This document shows positions 9,690 to 17,346 of a stretch of DNA of 35,483 nt, piece by piece. A program made the translations under genes and the position numbers. The stretch is from Pontiellaceae bacterium (GTDB lineage Bacteria > Verrucomicrobiota > Kiritimatiellia > Kiritimatiellales > Tichowtungiaceae): assembly GCA_029939835.1 (NCBI GenBank), contig JAOZSE010000006.1:1-35483 (forward strand). Reading direction: 5' to 3'. Position 1 is the stretch's first letter. Every line of letters starts with the position of its first letter. The notes below the pieces were generated by a model. The model saw nothing but the letters and a program-made list of their open reading frames with translations, did not search any database and had not been told where the DNA came from.

Positions 9690-10271
9690 TCAGATTCCGG
9701 CTTTCTCAACCGCAACGGCTGAGGGCCACTCGATGACAATAGCCACCTGCTGACGGAGCGGCTCGTCCGGTATCCGGTTGACCGTGACTTCTTTAATCCG
9801 AAGCAGCGGATTGCCGGTTTCGAGCCGCCAGAGAAAATCGGTCAGCACCGCAAAGCCGCACTGCGTGGACACCCTTATTTCATAGGGGCAAGAGGCCTCG
9901 CTTTGGTCTGTTTCGAACCGTGCGCTTTCTTCAAGACTGTCTATTTCAATGCCCGCCAAAGTGGCCCGGCGGGAAACATATTCATACGCCCAGGCATACC
10001 GGTCCGATGAATTGGGTGCATAGACCATCAATTGTTCGAGCCGTTCAACACTCTCGTTCAGGTCCGACCGGATGAGCGCTTCCCGGCTGATTATTTGCGC
10101 GGCATCGACGAGTTTTTTCTGCAGATCGTGCAGCTCTTCTCTCACACCCGCCGATTCGGAAGGCCGTGTCCAGCCCAGGAAATGAGCCAGCAGGAAAATC
10201 TGAATAACGGCCAGCACGACGGTGGCCAGGACCATCTTCTGCTGTTTTTTTGTCAGGGCCGACCAGTTCAC
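9690..10271 (-). CDS. pilO: PilO/GspM-like inner-membrane alignment protein
   Basis: Bitopic inner-membrane protein of 193 residues. A short cytoplasmic end precedes one transmembrane helix (MVLATVVLAVIQIFLLAHFL), then a coiled coil (about 45-85) and a periplasmic ferredoxin-like domain containing ADLTDFLWRL-like sequence (FAVLTDFLWRLETGNPLLRI). This is the normal PilO/GspM plan and length. The GTG start at 10271 overlaps the pilN stop as GTGA and has GGAGG 7 nt upstream. With PilM and PilN it would form the platform that couples the ATPase to the secretin. Confidence 0.85.
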   Translation of the reverse strand: MNWSALTKKQQKMVLATVVLAVIQIFLLAHFLGWTRPSESAGVREELHDLQKKLVDAAQIISREALIRSDLNESVERLEQLMVYAPNSSDRYAWAYEYVSRRATLAGIEIDSLEESARFETDQSEASCPYEIRVSTQCGFAVLTDFLWRLETGNPLLRIKEVTVNRIPDEPLRQQVAIVIEWPSAVAVEKAGI

Positions 10272-10864
10272 TTTTCATCCTCCACCGGCTTGCGCCCTTC
10301 CAGCGCAAAGATCCAAACCTCTCCCATTTCGCGCTGAGAGGAAACCAGCCGGATTTCATTGCAGAAATTACGAATCACATCATTGGCGTTGAGACTGCGT
10401 TTAAATTCGACCGCCAGGAGATTACCGCCCTTTCCAACCGCCCAGCCGTTCAACTGCAACTGGTATTCGGAGCGTCCGCTCCCTTCATTCGGCATAATGC
10501 CCGCATACAACCGCGAAAGCTGCATCTGCGCCGGAACACTGCGCTGCAATTCGTGCATGATTTTATACATCGGCGCACCGGTGCGTTTCGACCATCCCTC
10601 CAGTACAGTGAGGGTGCGGTGGTTGCTCGCGGCGGCCTCGCTCTGTTTGCGGATGGCGGTCACTATCGATTCCTGGCGGCTCCATTGACGGCGCGCGCGC
10701 TCGATATTGGCGTTGAGCGTTACCCTGGCAACACTGGAGAGCAGGAAGAAAATCAGCAGAATCCCGACGAACACCGCGATGGAGCCGGCGATCAGCACCT
10801 TCATGCTGACGATGCCCTGATAGCGCTGCTCGCTTTTTTTCAGCAAATTGATCTGAAGGTTCAT
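10268..10864 (-). CDS. pilN: PilN/GspL-like inner-membrane protein
   Basis: A 198-residue protein beginning MNLQINLLKKSEQRYQG, close to the conserved INLL motif by which PilN binds the cytoplasmic PilM. One transmembrane segment follows (VLIAGSIAVFVGILLIFFLL), then a coiled coil and a periplasmic domain ending VWIFALEGRKP. The start overlaps pilM by ATGA and the end overlaps pilO by GTGA. Size, topology and order match PilN of type IV pilus systems. Confidence 0.87.
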   Translation of the reverse strand: MNLQINLLKKSEQRYQGIVSMKVLIAGSIAVFVGILLIFFLLSSVARVTLNANIERARRQWSRQESIVTAIRKQSEAAASNHRTLTVLEGWSKRTGAPMYKIMHELQRSVPAQMQLSRLYAGIMPNEGSGRSEYQLQLNGWAVGKGGNLLAVEFKRSLNANDVIRNFCNEIRLVSSQREMGEVWIFALEGRKPVEDEK

Positions 10865-11880
10865 GAGTCCCCCTCGATGCCGGCCAGTGCCGCACCGACC
10901 GCTGCGGCGAAGCGGGGTTCGTGGGCAGCCAGTTTTTCAGGAATCACCTCCGGCGCAACGTCCAGTTTTTCAAACGGGCTCCAGACTTCGGGGTTAACGC
11001 CCAGCGCATCGCGCAGCACGACACCCCAGTGCGAAGAGAGGGCCAGCCCGCCGGAAAGATACACTCCGGACAACGTGCTTTTGTTCTGCCGTTCAACAAA
11101 TTCCTTATAGATGGAAAGCTGCTTAAGAAACGGGCCCGCGACGGAACGTACCGGCCCGGCCACATCCACAGAGGAGTCGGCCGTCAGAATGGTGCGGGAC
11201 ATTTCCTCGTCCACACCGAGCACGCGCTGGACCTCTTCGCTGAGCGCGTCGCCCCCGATGTCAAAACGGTTTGCAATCTGCAGCTGGTTGCAGGTTAAAA
11301 AAGCGGCATAGGTGTAGCGCGAACCGGCCTCGATCAGACAAACGGTTTTATCGGCCACCTCGTCGCCGCGGGTAAACAGAAACGCCGACATGGCCGTCAG
11401 GCCGGACAGTTCGAACGAGCGGGGCGCCGGGGCACCACCGGCAAAAAGTTTCAGGAAATGCTGAACGGTTTTTTCCGGAACGGCCACACCGAGCATCGTA
11501 CATTCACGCCGAACGGAACGAATCACACTGCCGCCGATGCGGCAGTCCGCAGGAACGGTCAGATGCTCCCGTACCGCATCTTCCACATTCCCATCCTCTG
11601 GAAGCTGCGTGTTGAACACCCGCAGCATGGCCCCTTGGACGGTGGCGGCCAGCGCCACATAATAGTCGGAAAGCGGTTTGGGGATCGACGGGCGTTCGGT
11701 GGCATCGGCATCCAGCGGCGGAAGAAGGTCAACCGCCGCAAGCGCGGGACGTTCTTTGCCCTTTTTGATGCGCACCGCTTTAATGCCGCTGGTGCCGAAA
11801 TCCAGCCCCAGCAGATTCGGGGGTTTTCGTCGCGCGGGGTCGGTGCCGTTTGTTGTCTGTTTCTTCAAAGCCGGGCTCAT
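10861..11880 (-). CDS. pilM: PilM-like actin-fold ATPase of the pilus platform
   Basis: Cytoplasmic actin-like protein of 339 residues. The phosphate-1 loop GLDFGTSGIKAVRIKKGK is at about 25-42. A second nucleotide-binding segment (VCLIEAGSRYTYAAF) follows, and the adenosine-loop region is GVYLSGGLALSSH. This is the FtsA/PilM fold. It has 16 nt to the preceding gene, no clear ribosome site, and a four-base overlap with pilN. Its usual role is binding the PilN N-terminus and transmitting the ATPase state. Confidence 0.88.
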   Translation of the reverse strand: MSPALKKQTTNGTDPARRKPPNLLGLDFGTSGIKAVRIKKGKERPALAAVDLLPPLDADATERPSIPKPLSDYYVALAATVQGAMLRVFNTQLPEDGNVEDAVREHLTVPADCRIGGSVIRSVRRECTMLGVAVPEKTVQHFLKLFAGGAPAPRSFELSGLTAMSAFLFTRGDEVADKTVCLIEAGSRYTYAAFLTCNQLQIANRFDIGGDALSEEVQRVLGVDEEMSRTILTADSSVDVAGPVRSVAGPFLKQLSIYKEFVERQNKSTLSGVYLSGGLALSSHWGVVLRDALGVNPEVWSPFEKLDVAPEVIPEKLAAHEPRFAAAVGAALAGIEGDS

Positions 11881-11896
11881 AGAAAAAATCCGTTCG

Positions 11897-12412
11897 TCAG
11901 AATGTATCGGTATCCGCTTCGCGTGTCAGGTGTTTTATCCACCAAGTTATGCCGCCGACCGCCAGCAGTCCGAACACACCAAAAACCCAGCTCCCGCGCT
12001 TCCCTTTTTTGGAAGAAGCGGGATGGGAAACCCGACCCGAACTTTTATCCGCAGCCGAAGCCGAGGATCCCCGCCGCCACGGCGGCTTTTCCATTTCCTG
12101 CTGAAGGCGTGCCTCCTCTTTAACCGCCAGCCGGTGGTGAGCCTTCTGCCGTTCAGCATAGTCTGCCCGCTGCCGCTGCTGAGACTTAAGCATTTCTTGC
12201 GAACGATACTCCGCATCCTGCTCGAACATGCCCGCCCGGGCCGGGAGGGTGAGGGAGAGGAGCGTTATGGCAAGAACAACAAATTTTTCTAAAACTCCCC
12301 GGCGTTTATTTTTTTGCGCCGAAAAACTGCAGCCGCGATCCATGATCGCGGAATCCGGCGGGGTCACGGCCCCCGCCCTACAGAAACGGGATAAAGCAAA
12401 GACGGTCTTCAT
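11897..12412 (-). CDS. Unknown exported/membrane protein with a palindromic repeat at its N-terminus
   Basis: I do not recognise a family. The 171-residue product starts MKTVFALSR and then reads through the family B repeat (FCRAGAVTPPDSAIMDRG). What looks like the original signal peptide follows (LEKFVVLAITLLSLTLPARA). After it comes a Gln/Arg/Glu-rich probable coiled coil (about 62-110), a Ser/Lys-rich stretch, and a transmembrane segment near the end (WVFGVFGLLAVGGITWW). The ATG at 12412 overlaps the previous stop as ATGA and has GGAG 8 nt upstream. No ATG, GTG or TTG lies in frame between the repeat and the signal peptide, so the repeat is really translated. Its position between the PilX-like gene and pilM suggests a pilus assembly role. 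Confidence 0.65.
   Translation of the reverse strand: MKTVFALSRFCRAGAVTPPDSAIMDRGCSFSAQKNKRRGVLEKFVVLAITLLSLTLPARAGMFEQDAEYRSQEMLKSQQRQRADYAERQKAHHRLAVKEEARLQQEMEKPPWRRGSSASAADKSSGRVSHPASSKKGKRGSWVFGVFGLLAVGGITWWIKHLTREADTDTF
12328..12383. repeat. GC-rich palindromic repeat (family B) inside a coding sequence
   Basis: A perfect CCGCGATC-CAT-GATCGCGG hairpin (12333-12351) adjoins GGCGGGGTCACGGCCCCCGC and CCTACAG. The second part is the same as at 5988-6013. It covers roughly codons 10-28 of the gene at 11897-12412. Confidence 0.85.
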
Positions 12413-14199
12413 GGCGTCATCTCCAGCCAGGTGATGGTGTTGGCCGGGGTCAGTTCCATCGGCAGATAGGGTTTGAAGTCCGTGTCCGACGAAATCCGCG
12501 AATCCCAGTTCATATAGAGAGGGCCGTTGACCAGAAGCGCTTCGTCGCGGCAGATAATGCCGCCGTTCACCACGCCCTCATTAAATCCGCCCGTGGTGAT
12601 GTGGTTGTTGTAAATAAACCCGTCAATATGGGTAATTCTCCGGGCGGGGGAGAGGGCGGCGAACATGGCCTCGGAGACGCTTGTTTGATAATATCTTCGA
12701 TCCACGCCGACGGCGGGATCGGCATCGGAGCTTTTTTCGCCGTAGATGGCGGTATAGTCGCCGTCAAAATACCAGTCGTCGCCCACCTGATACTGCGCAT
12801 AACCGATATCGGCATCGGTCACCGACACCTCATACGGCTGCGTGAACGGCGGCTGGGCATAATTAAGTATCCAGGTGTCCTGATTATAGTCGCCCAGAAT
12901 AATGCTCCCCTTGGAGCACAGGCCGAGAAAATCCGCGTCGAGATTGTCCGGCAGGGTGTTGTTATTAAAATTCGTAACGGTATCCGGATGGTTCCACGCC
13001 GGTGGATTCACGGCGATGAGATTATCGAGCACATGCACATTGCGCCCGGCATAAATGGTGCCCTGCCCCGTATAATAGCCTTTGATCAGAAGGTCCTCCC
13101 GCACCACCACCGGGCCGTCAATCACGATGGGATCGGCCAGCGTGCCCTCCAGCACAAAGCAGCCTTCATCGGGCGCGTTGGTAATCCCGCTCGGGCCGGT
13201 ACCGCTCCAGACATTGCTGATCAGCACCGTGCCGCCCTGGGAAATGGTTCCGTTTTTGTCCCGCGCATATTCTTCGAAGTCGCTGAGGGTGCCGATATAG
13301 GGCATTTCGAGCGGCTCAACACCGTCGTAAATGTTGCCGCTGTCTGTATAGTCATAGCCCATTTCGTACAAACTGTTGGTATTGGAATAGTTCTGGTCCA
13401 CATGATAAAATGGGCGGAAATCGGCGTGGCCGCCGTCGGTCAGATAGGTGGTGGAGTTCCAGGTGCTGAAAGGCTTGAGCACGTTATTAAGACCGGCGGC
13501 ATAGGTTTGGCCGTTGATGACCAGATCATCTGATCTCAGCGCCATGTCATAGTTGGAGCGGATATCGCCGTTGACCACAATGTTCACGCCGTACCACCAG
13601 CCGAAGTTGTTCATGAAGTAGGCATAATCAAAGACGGTGGATTTGCTGAGTTTATAGACAAAAACCTCTTTAATCTTGCGGGTCATGCCTTCATAGACAG
13701 CCTCGGCAGTTACAGTAATGGACACGCTCCGCTCTTCGAATGTGGCATCGTCCACGGCTTCATTCGTCACGGTAATATCTACCACCGCGTTGGAATAGGG
13801 AAGGTTTGACTCCATGGCCACATAGTTCCCCGCTGTGTTGGTTCCCAGAATCTGCCACAGGGGCCCGCTGACAGCATAGTTGGTGGCCTGTTCCTCGACC
13901 CAGTAGATATTGTTCCAGCTGTAAGTGCTTTTGTGGTAATCACGGAAATCGTCGTACAGGTTGGATTTAACTCTTTCCAGGCCGGTCTGCGCCGCCAGCA
14001 ACGCGTCGTCATAGGTATGCCAGCGGTTAACGACCGGCAGGCTCTGGCGCGCGGAAAACATAAACCCGCCCGCCGCGATCGCCGCCACCACGATCAGCAT
14101 CATTACGCCGACCATTACGAAGCCGGCCTTTGAGGCCGGCATGGCGCCGGGAGCCTTACTCGTTGACGAGATAGGCCGAAATGCTTTGTGGTTGTACAT
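12409..14199 (-). CDS. Large PilX/GspK-like minor pilin subunit
   Basis: Predicted pilus or pseudopilus tip-complex protein of 596 residues. A prepilin-like start (PASKAG, cut, FVMVGVMMLIVVAAIAAGGF) lacks Glu at +5, as GspK-type subunits do. A PilX-like segment follows (YDDALLAAQTGLERVKSNLY). The remainder is a long Tyr/Asn/Asp/Thr-rich extracellular region with many short beta-type repeats (VINGQTY, IVIDGPVVV, LLIKGYY, ALLVNGPLYM). The ATG at 14199 has AGGAGG 8 nt upstream and lies inside the end of the previous gene, so the two overlap by 44 bp. At about 14122-14140 a perfect GCCGGCC/GGCCGGC hairpin encodes the leader. The size is far above the roughly 200-330 residues of ordinary PilX or GspK. 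It could cap the pilus or serve in adhesion, an inference. Confidence 0.8.
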   Translation of the reverse strand: MYNHKAFRPISSTSKAPGAMPASKAGFVMVGVMMLIVVAAIAAGGFMFSARQSLPVVNRWHTYDDALLAAQTGLERVKSNLYDDFRDYHKSTYSWNNIYWVEEQATNYAVSGPLWQILGTNTAGNYVAMESNLPYSNAVVDITVTNEAVDDATFEERSVSITVTAEAVYEGMTRKIKEVFVYKLSKSTVFDYAYFMNNFGWWYGVNIVVNGDIRSNYDMALRSDDLVINGQTYAAGLNNVLKPFSTWNSTTYLTDGGHADFRPFYHVDQNYSNTNSLYEMGYDYTDSGNIYDGVEPLEMPYIGTLSDFEEYARDKNGTISQGGTVLISNVWSGTGPSGITNAPDEGCFVLEGTLADPIVIDGPVVVREDLLIKGYYTGQGTIYAGRNVHVLDNLIAVNPPAWNHPDTVTNFNNNTLPDNLDADFLGLCSKGSIILGDYNQDTWILNYAQPPFTQPYEVSVTDADIGYAQYQVGDDWYFDGDYTAIYGEKSSDADPAVGVDRRYYQTSVSEAMFAALSPARRITHIDGFIYNNHITTGGFNEGVVNGGIICRDEALLVNGPLYMNWDSRISSDTDFKPYLPMELTPANTITWLEMTP

Positions 14200-14788
14200 A
14201 ACTGCGTCCTCCTGTTGAATATTTAAGATCATAGGTCACGGTAATGGTATCGCCGGTGCGAGCGGCCGTGAATAAATCCGCCTTGATTTCCGGTGTGTCG
14301 GAAGCACCTTTCCATCCGACCTGAACCGCCCAGGCCCATTGATTGTCGGACTTCCGGTACATCTTTATCTGTTTCCCGTTTTCGGTACCGGATACCCAGC
14401 CCTGCGTTTTGTAAAAGTTGGCCGGATCGTCTTCCGGGATATAATATTTTAAAATCTGCCAGTTTTCGTTTCTGGATATTTTCACCTTGAGCTTGGACGA
14501 GGAGAGCAGCCCGGCCCCGTCGGCGAACCCGCCGTGGAGAATGCGGGTTCGGGTGACCCGCGCCGCCTGCGCCAGCCGCCAGTGGGCCATACCGTCCTTC
14601 CAGGGAGCAAAGCTCCGCACCAGAATAATGCCCATGGCAAAGAAAACCGCCACAGAGATGGTGCTGGCCAGCAACACCTCCACCAGGGTGAAGCCTTTTC
14701 GGGATCCCGCTACGCCAAGGCTTCGCAGGACAGGTGCAGGATGCGGGATATGACCTCTGACCCCTGACTTCTGACCTCTGTTTTTCAT
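14156..14788 (-). CDS. Pseudopilin (PilW/GspJ-like) with repeat-derived leader peptide
   Basis: Type IV prepilin-like protein of 210 residues. The cleavage motif RKG-FTLVEVLLASTISVAVFF has Gly at -1 and Glu at +5. The leader before it is about 34 residues long, where 6-15 is usual, and is written by two palindromic repeat families (KNRGQKSGVRGHIPHPAPV then LRSLGVAGSRKG). The body is a mixed alpha/beta minor-pilin domain (ILKYYIPEDDPANFY, QVGWKGASDTPEIKADLF). The ATG at 14788 follows the previous stop by one base and overlaps the PilX-like gene at its end. PilW or GspJ is suggested by its position before the PilX/GspK-like gene. Confidence 0.83.
   Translation of the reverse strand: MKNRGQKSGVRGHIPHPAPVLRSLGVAGSRKGFTLVEVLLASTISVAVFFAMGIILVRSFAPWKDGMAHWRLAQAARVTRTRILHGGFADGAGLLSSSKLKVKISRNENWQILKYYIPEDDPANFYKTQGWVSGTENGKQIKMYRKSDNQWAWAVQVGWKGASDTPEIKADLFTAARTGDTITVTYDLKYSTGGRSYVQPQSISAYLVNE
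14702..14780. repeat. Composite palindromic repeat (families G and H) in a prepilin leader
   Basis: On the minus strand ATCCCGC and GCGGGAT close a stem around CACCTGTCCTGCGAAGCC and TTGGCGTA (14702-14750). The same sequence occurs at 21744-21813, where 30 extra bases interrupt it. Next to it, 14751-14780 holds the TGACCTCTGACCCCTGACTT type repeat that also occurs at 29455 and 29881. Confidence 0.8.
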
Positions 14789-14789
14789 A

Positions 14790-15257
14790 TCACCGGTCCC
14801 CCCGATAGCGCCAAACCGTGTATTCCGCCAGCGGTTCGGGATATTCGGCCAGGATCGTGCCGTCATCATCCACCACCGAAAAAAGTATGCTGTTGCTCGG
14901 CGCCCACACCTGCACCGTCATTTCCCAGCGCTTGCTGCTGGATACATCGTTGGTTTTGGGAAAGATAAAGAGATTCACGATGCCGTTGGTGGAAAGGATG
15001 CTCTGTGCGGGCGTTGAAAAGGTGCTGAGCGTGGCAACGTCCGGCAGGTCGTCATAGTCCCTGTTAAACTCAAGCCAGAGCGCATCAAAGGCGATGCCCT
15101 GCGCTTCGAGTTTGGCGCGGGAACGCAGCAGCGTCCGGTAGGAATAATGTATGCCCTGATATACCGCAACTGCGGCCACGCCCACCAGCACCACGCCGAT
15201 CAGCACTTCCACCAGTGTGAAGCCGCGCCGTGATTTGTGATGTCCTTTTCGTTTCAT
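14790..15257 (-). CDS. Pseudopilin (PilV/GspI-like)
   Basis: Minor prepilin of 155 residues. The leader MKRKGHHKSRRG is followed by the cleavage site and FTLVEVLIGVVLVGVAAVAV, with Glu at +5. The rest is a small domain ending EPLAEYTVWRYRGDR. I chose the ATG at 15257 because GAGGA lies 9 nt upstream. An ATG at 15266 overlaps the previous stop as ATGA and is the alternative, but the site would then be too close. It is second in the pseudopilin block, and order and size suggest PilV/GspI. Confidence 0.85.
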   Translation of the reverse strand: MKRKGHHKSRRGFTLVEVLIGVVLVGVAAVAVYQGIHYSYRTLLRSRAKLEAQGIAFDALWLEFNRDYDDLPDVATLSTFSTPAQSILSTNGIVNLFIFPKTNDVSSSKRWEMTVQVWAPSNSILFSVVDDDGTILAEYPEPLAEYTVWRYRGDR

Positions 15258-15262
15258 AAGGT

Positions 15263-15745
15263 TCATTCCTCAATAATGTAGTGATACTGCGAACCGACCT
15301 TGCGGAACCGGCCGGTGTTCAGGTCGCCGTCATCCACCATGCTGTCAAACTTTGTCAACTGCGCCTGCGATTTGGACGGCTGCCAGATAGATACGGAAAA
15401 GGCGAATCCATGATACCCGACATCCCAGTCCCAGCGTCCGCCCAGCGCGGTGGTTTCGTCCCACCAGTCGATTTTAAAATACGGAAAATAATAGGCATCC
15501 ATCAGCGGCACGGAGATTTCGGAAGGAACAACCTGATCAGGCGGATACTCGCCACCGTGATCGGCCGCATACATTTCAAACGCCTGCACCGCCTGCATCA
15601 GCTTGCGGGCCGCCCCGGAGTTTTCCCGGTATTGCATTGCCATGGTGATCCCCGGAACCAGAAACGCCGCCAGCAGGCCAATGATAGAAACCACCATCAC
15701 GATTTCAACCAGCGTCATTCCCTGTTTTGGACGGTTGCTTTTCAT
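15263..15745 (-). CDS. Pseudopilin (GspG/GspH-like), first gene of the pseudopilin operon
   Basis: Prepilin-like protein of 160 residues: leader MKSNRPKQG, then MTLVEIVMVVSIIGLLAAFL with Met at +1 and Glu at +5. GspG-like features follow (RENSGAARKLMQAVQAFEMY, then DHGGEYPPD, the pattern of small-residue pseudopilins). The ATG at 15745 is the only prepilin-compatible start and is not preceded by a Shine-Dalgarno sequence. A near-perfect sigma-54 promoter lies so close that the leader would be about 6 nt. It heads the minus-strand series running to pilO. Confidence 0.87.
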   Translation of the reverse strand: MKSNRPKQGMTLVEIVMVVSIIGLLAAFLVPGITMAMQYRENSGAARKLMQAVQAFEMYAADHGGEYPPDQVVPSEISVPLMDAYYFPYFKIDWWDETTALGGRWDWDVGYHGFAFSVSIWQPSKSQAQLTKFDSMVDDGDLNTGRFRKVGSQYHYIIEE

Positions 15746-15761
15746 TTCACGTAATAAAAGG

Positions 15762-15777
15762 AGCACTCGCCGTGCCA
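15762..15777 (-). promoter_or_regulatory. Strong candidate sigma-54 promoter of the pseudopilin-pilMNO operon
   Basis: TGGCACGGCGAGTGCT on the minus strand: complete -24 TGGCACG and -12 GTGCT, GG to GC exactly 12 nt. Predicted +1 is near 15751, only about 6 nt before the ATG at 15745. Confidence 0.75.
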
Positions 15778-15907
15778 GTATCACGCTGTTTTTCTCAAAA
15801 ATGATTTCCAAAAAAAGCAGGGTAAACGTATGATCTGCACGATCTGTCGAATCCGTTCGATTTGTCGGATCCGTCTGATTACGGAATTCCAGTTGATGGA
15901 GACCCTT

Positions 15908-16351
15908 ATGGAACAAACCGAACAACAACAGAAAACGGGCCGGAGAACACCGGCGGGAATCAAATGGATTCTGCTGGCCATCCTCTTTGCGGCCTCCTTT
16001 GGCGGGCTGGGATACGGCGGGTATATCCTTTTCCGCTCGGTGCGCACCGCCGCTGACGGCATCCCGCCCCTTCTCCCTTCGGATCAAGTTGAGCAGGCTG
16101 CCCCAAAGAGCACCAAAGCGCCGGAAAAAACCTTTCTCGGCCTTAAGAGGAAACCTTCGTCCGCTGTTGTTTTTCAGGGCACCGCATCGGGTCAAAACGG
16201 TGAAATGCTGGCTCTCATCAGCGGGGAGACCGGCGCAGCCGGCGCGGAACTGCACGGGGTCAAGGTGCTGAAGATTACCCGGCAAAGCGTGCTGCTTGAG
16301 TTCGACGGGCAGGAATACCTGCTGGAGCCGGGTGAACGGCTTAGGCCGTAG
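15908..16351 (+). CDS. GspC/PilP-like single-pass inner-membrane protein
   Basis: A 147-residue protein with a short cytoplasmic end, one transmembrane helix (WILLAILFAASFGGLGYGGY), a Pro/Lys-rich linker, and a compact periplasmic domain (VVFQGTASGQNGEMLALISG to LEFDGQEYLLEPGERL). The domain follows the GspC homology-region pattern, in which a small beta barrel contacts the secretin N0 domain. That role is an inference. The ATG at 15908 is chosen for GGAG 6 nt upstream; an ATG at 15896 is possible. It is transcribed away from the pseudopilin operon. The upstream stretch 15835-15885 contains GTCGGATCCGT-type repeats. Confidence 0.72.
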   Translation: MEQTEQQQKTGRRTPAGIKWILLAILFAASFGGLGYGGYILFRSVRTAADGIPPLLPSDQVEQAAPKSTKAPEKTFLGLKRKPSSAVVFQGTASGQNGEMLALISGETGAAGAELHGVKVLKITRQSVLLEFDGQEYLLEPGERLRP

Positions 16352-16360
16352 AGAATGACG

Positions 16361-16418
16361 AAAAGTAAAGCAAGCGTCTCGCTTGCTGAAAACGAGCGAG
16401 ACGCTCGTTCTACTTTTT
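16361..16418. repeat. Twin-hairpin palindromic element between convergent genes
   Basis: AAAAGTA and TACTTTTT close around two hairpins, GCAAGC-GTCTC-GCTTGC and AACGAGC-GAGAC-GCTCGTT. The loops GTCTC and GAGAC are exact complements, and the arms AGCGTCTCGCT and AGCGAGACGCT are reverse complements. It lies between the stops of two convergent genes and has T-runs on both strands, so it could be a bidirectional terminator. Confidence 0.85.
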
Positions 16419-16441
16419 ACCGAATCGTTGCCGTGATGGTA

Positions 16442-17272
16442 TTACCCGTCCAGCGCTTTTTTCATGAGTCCGAGGCGTTCGTCATACTCCTGCGGCATCA
16501 CCAGATAGGGGTGGCAGCGCCGACCCGTCATTTTCTCCACCCGATTCACCAGTGTACGATCATACGGGTTCAGTACACCGACCAGCAGATCCTCTCCCAC
16601 TGCGGCAAAGGGCATGACGGCACAACGGCCCATAAATTCAAGAGACACCAGCTGGTAGAGGTCTTCCTGCTCCTCAAACTGGCTGAGGTTGATAATGGGG
16701 ATATTTTTCTTCTGGCACAGATGCGTCAGCAGCTTTTCAAAACGGCTGAACTGGCGGTCGTGCAGCACATGCAGCACTGTTACCGGAACCCCCAGCTGAC
16801 GGGATGCCATTTCCGTCAGATCATGCAGCACGCCGGAATACTCTTCCTGTGAAAGCTGCTCGTCCTGAAGAAGCTCCCACGCCATCTTCATTTCCGATTC
16901 GATAACCTCCGTGCCGGAAAGCACCGCGCCTGTCTTGACGTCCGGGGCGATATCCGGCGCTTCTTCGCCGAGACTTTCGAGCAGCTCACTCAACCGCCCG
17001 ATCCGGGCCTGAACCTCCGGCGAAGCATCTTCAAGCGCTTTATACTGATTCAGTACAAAATGGACATTTTCGAGGTTCTGGGTCGAACGCGCCAGATCGT
17101 CCAGCCGGGTCAGATAGTCAAAGGCCTTTTCCGGCTGCTCGAGATGCAGCGTGGTGTCGTAGAGCGCACGCAGCGTAAAAAGGTCGTCCGGCATAACTTC
17201 CAGAATCTGCTCAAGCATTTCGGCGGTCTGCTTCAGTTCCTCTATTCCGTTTTTTTTCATGACTTCAGCCAT
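16442..17272 (-). CDS. Stand-alone GspE/PilB N-terminal-type (MshEN-like) domain with TPR-like helices
   Basis: Cytoplasmic protein of 276 residues without an ATPase domain. The first half is helical with TPR-like repeats (LEQILEVMPDDLFTLRALYD, then LEQPEKAFDYLTRLDDLARS). The second half resembles the GspE/MshE N-terminal domain: THLCQKKNIPIINLSQFEE, then LVSLEFMGRCAVMPFAAVGE, then LLVGVLNPYDRTLVNRVEKM. In some ATPases that domain binds cyclic-di-GMP; whether this one does is unknown. The ATG at 17272 has GGAG 7 nt upstream. It is divergent from pilB and has its own sigma-54-like promoter. A regulator or adaptor of PilB is a reasonable inference. Confidence 0.75.
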   Translation of the reverse strand: MAEVMKKNGIEELKQTAEMLEQILEVMPDDLFTLRALYDTTLHLEQPEKAFDYLTRLDDLARSTQNLENVHFVLNQYKALEDASPEVQARIGRLSELLESLGEEAPDIAPDVKTGAVLSGTEVIESEMKMAWELLQDEQLSQEEYSGVLHDLTEMASRQLGVPVTVLHVLHDRQFSRFEKLLTHLCQKKNIPIINLSQFEEQEDLYQLVSLEFMGRCAVMPFAAVGEDLLVGVLNPYDRTLVNRVEKMTGRRCHPYLVMPQEYDERLGLMKKALDG

Positions 17273-17312
17273 AACCATTCTCCATTTTCATAGCAACCAT
17301 GCCGCGTTTTGA

Positions 17313-17328
17313 AGCACGTTCTGTGCCG
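17313..17328 (-). promoter_or_regulatory. Candidate sigma-54 promoter of the GspE-N-like gene
   Basis: CGGCACAGAACGTGCT on the minus strand, with GG to GC exactly 12 nt. Predicted +1 is near 17302, giving a 30-nt leader with GGAG. Confidence 0.6.
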
Positions 17329-17346
17329 GGGCGGGTAATGGAGGGC

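Noticed and set aside
14790-15266. Start of the PilV/GspI-like gene at 15266
   Set aside because: The ribosome site GAGGA would touch the start codon; the ATG at 15257 has proper spacing, though coupling by ATGA keeps 15266 possible.
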